A stretch of 11,011 nt of DNA from Ignavibacteriaceae bacterium (GTDB taxonomy: Bacteria; Bacteroidota; Ignavibacteria; Ignavibacteriales; Ignavibacteriaceae), in the NCBI GenBank assembly GCA_031292465.1, contig JARLHB010000250.1:1-11011 (forward strand), read 5' to 3'. Each line of letters starts with the position of its first letter. The first letter of the stretch is position 1. Shown here piece after piece: positions 1-6,406 of the stretch. The position numbers and the translations under genes were made by a program. The notes under the pieces are model-generated. The model was not told the origin of the DNA and did not search any database. It was given only the letters and a program-made list of their open reading frames with translations.

Positions 1-2
1 AT

Positions 3-1796
3 GTTAATACTGTTTATTCTCTTTCTATTTTTAAAACCGCATTTGATATTAAAATTCCCGCACAGCAAAATACAGGCAAAATTAAATTAAATATTCAGCT
101 TGTAATTAAAGAGAATGATAAAGAGGAAGTTCTTTCTACTTCTTCAATAGATTTAAATGTATTAACTGTTAATGATACGCACAAAGAAACATTTATAAGT
201 AAAATAGACGGAAGCGTGCAGTACTATGCAGTTAATCCTCCGGAAAATTTAAAAGAAAAACCTGCATTATTCTTAAGCCTTCATGGCGCAGGTGTGGAAG
301 CTATAAATCAGGCAACATCATATTATCATAAAAATTGGGGATATATTGTATGCCCCACCAACCGCCGTCCTTACGGATATAATTGGGAAAACTGGGGCAG
401 GATAGATGCTCTTGAAGTATATGATATTGCAAAAAAAGAATTTAACATTGATGAAAACAGAGTTTATTTAACTGGACACTCAATGGGCGGGCACGGTACA
501 TGGCAGCTTGGCATAAATTACCCGGATAAATTTGCTGCCATAGGGCCAAGCGCAGGATGGATCAGTATTTGGTCTTATAGAATACATGGCTTGTCTGATT
601 CAAGCGATGTAAGAAAAATGCTTGTGCGCTCTACAAAGCCGAGCGATACATATGCGTTTACTACTAATTTAAAGCCCGATGGTGTATATATTATTCAGGG
701 CTCTGCTGATGATAATGTTCCGCCGGATCAGGCAGAGTCTATGGTCGCAAATTTATCAAAATTCCACAAAGATTTTATATATTATGTGCAGCCCGGAGCA
801 GGGCACTGGTGGGATGTTTCAGATGAACCCGGCGCTGATTGCGTGGACTGGATGCCAATGTTTGACTTCTTTGCGCATCATGCCGTGCCTTCGAAAGACC
901 GCGTAAAAATGATTGACTTTGTTACTGCAAATCCGGCAGTTTCCTCTAAGAACAACTGGATTGAAATTATAAATCAGACAGAACAGCAGAAGCTTAGTAA
1001 AATTAACATCGTGTTGCAATCCGGCAAGCGGGAGTTTGTAGGCACTACAAGTAATATCCAGGTGCTTGCAATAGATGCTTCGGTCTTATCTAACGATAGC
1101 CCTGTATCAGTCTCATTGGACAATCAATTAATATCAGGAATAAAGATTCCTGCAGATGGAAAGATCCTTTTGCAGAATGAGAACGGACAATGGAAAATAA
1201 TTGATAAAATAAACCCGGAAGATAAAAATCCTGTAAGATGCGGCAATCTAAGGGAAGCATTTAATAATAACGTGCTGTTTGTTTACGGAACTCATGGTAA
1301 TAAAGAGGAGAACAAATGGGCGCTTGATAAAGCAAAGCTTGATGCTGAAAAAGTCTGGTACCAGGGCAACAGCTCAATTGAAATTGTAAAAGATGATAAT
1401 TTCAATTTACTGAAATATAAGGATAGAAGCGTTATTCTGTTTGGTAATTCAAAGACGAATTCAGCATGGAATTTATTGCTTAAAGATTCACCCGTGCAAA
1501 TTAATAGCAGTGAAATAAAAGTTGGCGATAAAGAATATAATGGTAAAGATTTTGCATGCCTTATGATTCGTCCGCGGGCCGATAGTAAAACCGCCAGTGT
1601 GGGGGTTATTTCCGGTACCGGCATCAAAGGAATGAATTTAGTAAATTTGGCACCATATTTTGATCAATATGTAAACTTACCTGATATGGTAATTTTCAAT
1701 TCCGGCATATTACAGTCGGATGAAAATGGTATAAAGTTTACCGGTTATTTTGGGAATGACTGGAGCCTTGAAAAAGGCGAGTTCGTTAATAATTAG
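3..1796 (+). CDS. Secreted-type alpha/beta-hydrolase (prolyl-oligopeptidase/esterase fold), 5' partial
   Basis: The reading frame is open from nucleotide 3 to the TAG at 1794-1796 with no stop, so the gene enters from the left; a GTG at 216 could be taken as a start but is internal, because the frame and its beta-rich coding character continue upstream of it. The visible 597 residues contain a serine-hydrolase catalytic domain: an HGAG oxyanion motif near residue 94, nucleophile motif GHSMGG (Ser160), a probable acid Asp in GSADDNVP (236 or 237) and His268 in PGAGHWWD. The motif resembles peptidase S9 and PHB-depolymerase/feruloyl-esterase-like hydrolases. The last ~300 residues form a second region I cannot assign to a named domain. 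The position 13 bp ahead of an exported alpha-mannosidase suggests an extracellular or periplasmic role in glycan processing, such as deacylation or peptide removal. The substrate is unknown, and the signal peptide, if any, is off-window. Confidence 0.85.
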   Translation, partial: VNTVYSLSIFKTAFDIKIPAQQNTGKIKLNIQLVIKENDKEEVLSTSSIDLNVLTVNDTHKETFISKIDGSVQYYAVNPPENLKEKPALFLSLHGAGVEAINQATSYYHKNWGYIVCPTNRRPYGYNWENWGRIDALEVYDIAKKEFNIDENRVYLTGHSMGGHGTWQLGINYPDKFAAIGPSAGWISIWSYRIHGLSDSSDVRKMLVRSTKPSDTYAFTTNLKPDGVYIIQGSADDNVPPDQAESMVANLSKFHKDFIYYVQPGAGHWWDVSDEPGADCVDWMPMFDFFAHHAVPSKDRVKMIDFVTANPAVSSKNNWIEIINQTEQQKLSKINIVLQSGKREFVGTTSNIQVLAIDASVLSNDSPVSVSLDNQLISGIKIPADGKILLQNENGQWKIIDKINPEDKNPVRCGNLREAFNNNVLFVYGTHGNKEENKWALDKAKLDAEKVWYQGNSSIEIVKDDNFNLLKYKDRSVILFGNSKTNSAWNLLLKDSPVQINSSEIKVGDKEYNGKDFACLMIRPRADSKTASVGVISGTGIKGMNLVNLAPYFDQYVNLPDMVIFNSGILQSDENGIKFTGYFGNDWSLEKGEFVNN

Positions 1797-1809
1797 ATAA
1801 GGAAAATTT

Positions 1810-4773
1810 ATGGCTGATTGTTCATTAAAATATAAAATGTGGCTGCCGGTTTTATGTGCGGTTATTTTTGTAACTGTTGTCCATTCACAAACCAAATTAA
1901 CAGATTATGTTAACCCATTGATAGGAACAGACGGCCACGGACATACTTATCCGGGGGCTTCATTGCCGAATGGTATGGTTCAGCTTAGTCCTGATACGGA
2001 TATAGATGGCTGGGACTGGTGTTCAGGTTATCATTATTCTGATAGTTCGATAATGGGTTTCAGCCATACGCACTTAAGCGGAACAGGTTGTGCAGATTAC
2101 GGCGATATATTGTTCATGCCTGTAACCGGTATGTTAAAAACCGAACCCGGCTCTAAAAATATACCGGGGTCAGGGTACCGTTCAAGATTCAGCCATAAGA
2201 ATGAAACTGCACGCCCGGGATATTACTCTGTATTATTAGATGATTATAATATCAAAGCAGAATTAACAGCCACAAAGCGGGCAGGTTTTCATAAATATAC
2301 TTTTCCTAAAACCGACAGTGCAAATATTCTTATTGATCTTGCCCATGGGATAGGCACTAAAACAACTGAATCCAAAATTACATTTGTGAACAACCAAACG
2401 ATTGAAGGCTATAAGCGCGTAACAGGCTGGGCTAAGGACCGGTTTATATATTTCTATGCAGAATTTTCCAAACCATTTAAATCATACGGAATAGTAGAAA
2501 ATACAAATATATATGTATATAGATCCTCTGCTGAAGGAAAAGACCTCAAAGCTTTTGTTAATTATAATACTTCAGCCGGCGAAGTCGTTTTAGTAAAGGT
2601 AGGCATTTCTGCGGCAAGCCTTGAAGGTGCAAAAAAGAATTTGTCAGCCGAAATATCCGGATGGGATTTTAATAAAATTGTAAAACTTGCAGATAAAGAA
2701 TGGAATAAATCATTATCCGCAATTAATGTAGAGACAAAAAACAAGAGCAATAAAACAATATTTTATACTGCACTGTATCATGCATTATTAACGCCTAATG
2801 TATTTTCAGATGTTGACGGCAGTTATATGGGAATGGACAAGAAAATACATACAATAAAAAATCATGATATGTATACAGTCTTTTCGTTATGGGATACGTT
2901 CAGGGCCGAAAATCCGTTATACACGATAATAGATAAGAAAAAAGCTCAGGATATGGTGGAATCTTTAATCCTGAAATATAAAGAGAGCGGATTGCTTCCT
3001 GTTTGGGAACTTGCTTCCAACGAAACCGGGACAATGATAGGCTATCATGCCATACCTGTTATTGTTGATTCATACTTTAAAGGGCTTAGGAATTTTGATG
3101 TTAAAGACGCTTATGAAGCAATGAAAAAAAGTGCAATGCAGGATGAACGCGGATTAAAGTATTATAAAGAAATGGGATATATACCGGCTGATCTTGAAGA
3201 TGAAAGCGTTTCGAAAACATTGGAATATTCATATGACGACTGGTGCATTGCAATGATGGCTAAAGATCTGGGTAAAACCGATGATTATAATTACTTTATA
3301 GACAGAGCAAAATTTTATATGAATGTTTTTGATCCTTCCACTTCTTTAATGAGGGCAAAAAAGAATGGTAAATGGATTGAGCCTTTTGATCCTTACGCTG
3401 TAAGCGGTCATTATACGGAAGCTAACGCGTGGCAGTACAGTTTTTTTGTGCCGCAGGATGTTAACGGTTTGATAAACCTTATAGGCGGCGATGATAAGTT
3501 TATTTCAATGGTGGATAAATTATTTACCACGGATTCAAAACTTACAGGAAGTTTCCAGTCTGATATTACAGGGTTAATCGGGCAGTATGCACAAGGCGAC
3601 GAGCCGAGCCATCATATGGCTTATCTCTATAATTATGCAGGAGAGCCGTGGAAAACTCAGGAAAGAGTTCATCAAATTGTAACTACGTTATATACCGATA
3701 AATTGGACGGGCTTTGCGGTAATGATGACTGCGGGCAAATGTCTGCATGGTATGTCCTCAGTTCGATAGGCTTTTATCCAGTTTGCCCCGGTGATAATAA
3801 ATATGTTATCGGCACTCCGCTTTTTGATAAAGTAGTAATTAACGCAGGCGGAAAGAAACCCTTGACTGTTATTGCAAATAATGTTTCGGATAAAAATATT
3901 TATATCCAATCAGCTAAGCTAAATGGTAAAGGACTCAGTAACTCTTATATAGACTTTTCGGATATAACTAATGGCGGTAAACTGGTCTTTGAAATGGGCC
4001 CCGCACAAAGCAAATGGGGAACAGGTGAAAATTCCCGGCCTAAGACAGCTATAAATATTCCTTTCGTTACGGTTCCTTCTTTAACGTCAGGCGATAAGGT
4101 GTTTGAAGAGGCCACAACAATTTCTTTGTCTTCCCTTGATGATAAAGCGGTGATATATTATACCACAGACGGCTCAGATCCTAAGATAAGTAAACAAATA
4201 TATTCAGGCCCGATTAAAATTAGTAATACTACTGTACTAAAAGCAGTATGTGTCAAAGATGGTATTTACAGCAAAGTCGGAGTTTCCCGGTTTAACAAAG
4301 TACCAGCCGGCAGAACAATAAAACTGAATACAAAATACAGCGATTCATATAGCGGCGGCGGACCACTTTGCCTGATTGACGGTATTAAAGGTACTAATAA
4401 TTTTCATACTGAAGCATGGCAGGGATATGAAGGCAATGACTTGGATGCTGTAATTGACCTTGGTAAACCTGAAAAAATATCTTCAATAGGTGCCTCCTTC
4501 CTGCAGAACACAGGTTCATGGATATTCTTTCCGCAATCAATCGAATATTCAATCTCTACGGATGGCGTAAATTATACTAAGGTCTATGAGATTAAGAACC
4601 CGGCCGATGAGAAAAACAGTGCTGGAGGTGTGAAAGATTTCGATGCAACCTTTAATGGTACTGAGGTCCGTTATGTTAAAATACTCGCTAAAAATGTCGG
4701 CGTATGCCCGTCATGGCATGTAGCTGCCGGTAATAAGGCATGGCTCTTTGTTGATGAAATTTCGATAAAATAA
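1810..4773 (+). CDS. Exported GH92 exo-alpha-mannosidase with chitobiase-C and F5/8C (CBM32-like) modules
   Basis: This is a complete 987-residue glycoside hydrolase of family GH92, a calcium-dependent, inverting exo-alpha-mannosidase family acting on N-glycans and fungal mannans. The start at 1810 is preceded by AAGGA at 1799-1803; an in-frame ATG at 1837 would give a more compact signal peptide. The hydrophobic stretch 11-25 ending VVHSQ fits Sec export. The N-terminal beta-sandwich begins with NPLIGTDGHGHTYPG (35-49) and contains GFSHTHLSGTG (83-93). The barrel domain (about 290-735) has SLWDTFRAENP, YTEANAWQY (Glu537, likely catalytic acid), GDEPSHHMAYLY and GNDDCGQMSAWY (Asp639/640, likely base). 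Residues ~755-830 look like a chitobiase/hexosaminidase C-terminal domain (YYTTDGSDP), and ~838-987 like an F5/8C discoidin carbohydrate-binding module. It probably shares a transcript with the upstream esterase. The linkage cut (alpha-1,2, -1,3, -1,4 or -1,6) cannot be read with confidence. Confidence 0.95.
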   Translation: MADCSLKYKMWLPVLCAVIFVTVVHSQTKLTDYVNPLIGTDGHGHTYPGASLPNGMVQLSPDTDIDGWDWCSGYHYSDSSIMGFSHTHLSGTGCADYGDILFMPVTGMLKTEPGSKNIPGSGYRSRFSHKNETARPGYYSVLLDDYNIKAELTATKRAGFHKYTFPKTDSANILIDLAHGIGTKTTESKITFVNNQTIEGYKRVTGWAKDRFIYFYAEFSKPFKSYGIVENTNIYVYRSSAEGKDLKAFVNYNTSAGEVVLVKVGISAASLEGAKKNLSAEISGWDFNKIVKLADKEWNKSLSAINVETKNKSNKTIFYTALYHALLTPNVFSDVDGSYMGMDKKIHTIKNHDMYTVFSLWDTFRAENPLYTIIDKKKAQDMVESLILKYKESGLLPVWELASNETGTMIGYHAIPVIVDSYFKGLRNFDVKDAYEAMKKSAMQDERGLKYYKEMGYIPADLEDESVSKTLEYSYDDWCIAMMAKDLGKTDDYNYFIDRAKFYMNVFDPSTSLMRAKKNGKWIEPFDPYAVSGHYTEANAWQYSFFVPQDVNGLINLIGGDDKFISMVDKLFTTDSKLTGSFQSDITGLIGQYAQGDEPSHHMAYLYNYAGEPWKTQERVHQIVTTLYTDKLDGLCGNDDCGQMSAWYVLSSIGFYPVCPGDNKYVIGTPLFDKVVINAGGKKPLTVIANNVSDKNIYIQSAKLNGKGLSNSYIDFSDITNGGKLVFEMGPAQSKWGTGENSRPKTAINIPFVTVPSLTSGDKVFEEATTISLSSLDDKAVIYYTTDGSDPKISKQIYSGPIKISNTTVLKAVCVKDGIYSKVGVSRFNKVPAGRTIKLNTKYSDSYSGGGPLCLIDGIKGTNNFHTEAWQGYEGNDLDAVIDLGKPEKISSIGASFLQNTGSWIFFPQSIEYSISTDGVNYTKVYEIKNPADEKNSAGGVKDFDATFNGTEVRYVKILAKNVGVCPSWHVAAGNKAWLFVDEISIK

Positions 4774-4797
4774 TTTTTCAATTAGATAAAATAATTT
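4764..4797. repeat. Perfect 13-nt direct repeat, 21-bp period, upstream of the ROK gene
   Basis: GATAAAATAATTT occurs at 4764-4776, overlapping the GH92 stop codon at 4771-4773, and again at 4785-4797. The period of 21 bp is about two helical turns, so both copies face the same side of the DNA. It lies 41 bp or more ahead of the ROK start codon. It could be a binding site for a regulator or a short local duplication; the low complexity of the sequence keeps confidence modest. Confidence 0.5.
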
Positions 4798-4821
4798 GTT
4801 AAATTTAAGATTGAATTAAAA
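4798..4821. promoter_or_regulatory. Possible operator-like imperfect palindrome upstream of the ROK gene
   Basis: The left half GTTAAATTTAA (4798-4808) matches 9 of 11 positions of the left arm of the strong palindrome at 6231-6241 (GTTAATTTTAG). With a 2-bp centre (GA), the right half at 4811-4821 pairs with it at 8 of 11 positions. It sits 17-40 bp before the start codon of the ROK regulator, where an autoregulatory site could lie. The A+T-rich composition makes chance matches easy, so this is a weak call. Confidence 0.25.
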
Positions 4822-4837
4822 GAGATAATAGTAAAAA

Positions 4838-6061
4838 ATGGACGAAACGAAATTACTCTCATTTCATGCAAGAGTAGTTAAAGATATTAACGAACAATTA
4901 GTTCTGAAACTTATTCAGGAACATGAAATTATTTCCAGTTCTGATTTAGTTAAAATTACAGGGATGCGTCCATCTACTATTTTTAATATTCTAAAAGAGT
5001 TATCTGCAAAATCCTTTGTCTCTTTTTACGGGAAGGGTGAATCTACCAAAAAAGGCGGCAAGAAACCTTATATATGGACTTTAAATAAGGATGCGGCTTA
5101 TACAATCGGGCTTGATATTGAAGTAGGTGAGATTACTTCCGTGGTGCTTGATTTTAGCGGAGGAATTATTGCTAAGAAGAACATAAAACTGGATACAGGC
5201 AGAACTGTTGATGAACTTGCAGAAAATATTACTAAAGTTGTATATGATACGATAGCTCAAAATAATATTGATAATGACAGAATTTTAGGCGTTGGTATTG
5301 CGTTTGCCGGTATTGTGGATTCTCAAAGCGGTATTGTAGTTATGTCAAGCATACTGCCTGAAATGAATTTTCCACTGCTTGAAAAACTAAGCGATCTACC
5401 TTTTCATGTTTTAATTGAGAATAACGCAAATGCAGCGGCATTAGGCCTTAAGTGGAACGGTAACGATAAATCAAAAACCAATTACCTTACCATATTAGTT
5501 GAAATAGATAAAAATGTAAGCGGGCTTGGAATCGGTATAGTGATTAATGATGAACTTTACCGGGGTGCTTCTTATAGCGCAGGTGAATTATATCCGCATT
5601 TGCCGACATTAAAAGAACTATTATCTTCTGTCCGCAGCAGATTTGTGGAAAGCGATATCCTTGTTAATTATTCTTCTTCGCTGGAGTCAATAGATGTTGA
5701 GTTTCTTCTTGAAACAGCAAAGAAAGGTGATAAAATAGCAAGACTTATATTTTCGATGATCGGAAATGTTGTTGGCCAGACAATTGCTCCGGCAGTTGCA
5801 TTGTTGAATCCTGATACTTTAATTATTACAGGGGTAGTATCTGAATTAGAAGATGTTATAGTAGATTCGGTTAGAAAAGAAATAGAAATGAGAGTTATTT
5901 CTATTACAAGTAATTCGCTTAATATAATTGCTGATAAATATCATCACTATTCAGTTGCTGTGGGGGCAGCTTCTTCTATCTTAGAAGATTTCTTTGGCCT
6001 TCCGATTAGCAGGTTACAAAAAAGTAATCCTTTCTTACCCCCTGTAGAACCGACCATATAA
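4838..6061 (+). CDS. ROK-family transcriptional regulator, kinase-dead and lacking the zinc motif
   Basis: This 407-residue protein has the NagC/Mlc/XylR-type layout. Residues ~18-82 form a winged helix-turn-helix, with recognition-helix region RPSTIFNILKEL (44-55) and a basic wing (KGESTKKGGKKP). It is followed by a ROK sugar-kinase-like sensor domain (~88-390) with GVGIAFAGIVDSQSG, IENNANAAALG (193-203), GLGIGIV (229-235) and AGELYPH (248-254). In ROK kinases the first phosphate motif is usually DxGGT; here it is DIEVGE. The catalytic Asp of the usual NDAN is Asn (NNAN). The CxCGxxGC zinc-binding motif is absent, and the protein contains no cysteine at all. It is therefore inferred to be a sugar-responsive DNA-binding protein without kinase activity. 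It lies between the GH92 gene and the phosphorylase genes and probably controls one or both. The inducer is unknown. The upstream ribosome binding site is weak (AAAAGAGA). Confidence 0.92.
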   Translation: MDETKLLSFHARVVKDINEQLVLKLIQEHEIISSSDLVKITGMRPSTIFNILKELSAKSFVSFYGKGESTKKGGKKPYIWTLNKDAAYTIGLDIEVGEITSVVLDFSGGIIAKKNIKLDTGRTVDELAENITKVVYDTIAQNNIDNDRILGVGIAFAGIVDSQSGIVVMSSILPEMNFPLLEKLSDLPFHVLIENNANAAALGLKWNGNDKSKTNYLTILVEIDKNVSGLGIGIVINDELYRGASYSAGELYPHLPTLKELLSSVRSRFVESDILVNYSSSLESIDVEFLLETAKKGDKIARLIFSMIGNVVGQTIAPAVALLNPDTLIITGVVSELEDVIVDSVRKEIEMRVISITSNSLNIIADKYHHYSVAVGAASSILEDFFGLPISRLQKSNPFLPPVEPTI

Positions 6062-6221
6062 TTTACTTTTACATCGATTGACATTTTGTGGCTATTCTAT
6101 AGAGATGCCCAATATGATAATTTCTGTAAGAAATAAACTTATACCATCTCATGTATCTTTTACACTTTTTGGCTAATATAGGCGAAGAATTTATTTGCAT
6201 TTTAAACTAATAAAACATATT

Positions 6222-6249
6222 TTGAGATTAGTTAATTTTAGACTAAAAT
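6222..6249 (+). promoter_or_regulatory. Putative sigma70-like promoter for the GH94-GH130-CBM9 operon
   Basis: TTGAGA (6222-6227, 5 of 6 to TTGACA) is followed after 16 bp by TAAAAT (6244-6249, 5 of 6 to TATAAT). Transcription would begin near 6256, giving a leader of about 150 nt. The -10 and half of the spacer lie inside the palindrome at 6231-6253, the arrangement expected of a repressible promoter. I found no convincing Bacteroidetes-type TAnnTTTG element in its place. The start site is inferred. Confidence 0.4.
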
Positions 6250-6253
6250 AAAC
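6231..6253. promoter_or_regulatory. 23-nt near-perfect palindrome, candidate ROK operator
   Basis: The arms are GTTAATTTTAG (6231-6241) and CTAAAATAAAC (6243-6253) around a single central A at 6242. Ten of eleven base pairs are complementary, the exception being 6234/6250, and the inner seven are perfect. The size and A/T-rich flanks fit operators of dimeric ROK repressors such as NagC/Mlc. The ROK gene ends 169 bp upstream, and the site overlaps the predicted -10 of the phosphorylase operon. Its binding partner is inferred. Confidence 0.5.
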
Positions 6254-6278
6254 ATCACAAAAAGCATCGAAATAAAGG

Positions 6279-6291
6279 TAGAATCTAAAAC
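6279..6291 (+). repeat. 13-nt repeat copy 1 (TAGAATCTAAAAC)
   Basis: This 13-mer is identical to 8788-8800 ahead of the GH130 gene. It contains the short palindrome TAGA-A-TCTA and shares the CTAAAA core of the nearby 23-nt palindrome, so it may be a secondary regulator site. It lies about 115 bp before the GH94 start codon. Confidence 0.4.
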
Positions 6292-6343
6292 TATTTAGTG
6301 CTAAGGGAAAAATACAATTCCAGTATATACGGCTGAAGTCAAT

Positions 6344-6368
6344 CCTATCTTTATAATCATAAAATAGG
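6344..6368 (+). promoter_or_regulatory. Stem-loop in the predicted GH94 leader
   Basis: CCTATCTTTAT (6344-6354) pairs with ATAAAATAGG (6359-6368) around an AATC loop, giving two 5-bp stem segments separated by one bulged C at 6349. It ends 38 bp before the GH94 start. There is no following T-run directly on the stem (a T6 run begins at 6385), so it is not a typical terminator. A role in mRNA stability or translation is possible. Confidence 0.35.
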
Positions 6369-6395
6369 TGAATTGGCAGAATAGTTTTTTATTGT

Positions 6396-6399
6396 GGAG
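6396..6399 (+). promoter_or_regulatory. Ribosome binding site fixing the GH94 start
   Basis: GGAG lies 7 nt before the ATG at 6407. It is the clearest Shine-Dalgarno sequence ahead of the phosphorylase genes and supports this start, which also matches the usual GH94 N-terminus. Confidence 0.6.
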
Positions 6400-6406
6400 A
6401 AATTAA

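Larger units (their letters stand above)
6062..6406 (+). other. 345-bp non-coding regulatory region between ROK and GH94 genes
   Basis: There is no credible coding sequence here on either strand; the DNA is markedly A+T-rich. It contains, in order: an isolated TTGACA (6078-6083) without a good partner -10; inverted 7-mers AACTAAT (6205-6211) and ATTAGTT (6227-6233); a sigma70-like promoter with an overlapping 23-nt palindrome (6222-6253); a 13-mer repeated before the GH130 gene (6279-6291), running into a small hairpin CTAAA/TTTAG (6285-6298); a leader stem-loop (6344-6368); and a ribosome binding site. I see no G+C-rich stem followed by a T-run that would make a clear terminator for the ROK gene. 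Confidence 0.7.

Noticed and set aside
216..218. GTG as the start of the first hydrolase gene
   Set aside because: The frame is open to the left edge, lacks a Shine-Dalgarno sequence at this point, and encodes a continuous beta-rich segment upstream; it is an internal valine.
819..1019. Minus-strand open frames inside the hydrolase and other genes
   Set aside because: They lie entirely within well-supported plus-strand genes, have no recognisable domains and no ribosome binding sites; they are shadows.
6078..6103. TTGACA at 6078-6083 with TATAGA at 6098-6103 as a promoter after the ROK gene
   Set aside because: The spacer is only 14 bp, and the 6222-6249 pair is better placed and better spaced.
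6089..6108. TGGC...TGC as a sigma54 promoter
   Set aside because: The GG-to-GC distance does not fit the fixed 10-bp spacing of -24/-12 elements.
6062..6406. CRISPR array, tRNA or riboswitch in the long intergenic region
   Set aside because: No repeated spacer units, cloverleaf or known aptamer core is visible; only short palindromes and one small hairpin occur.
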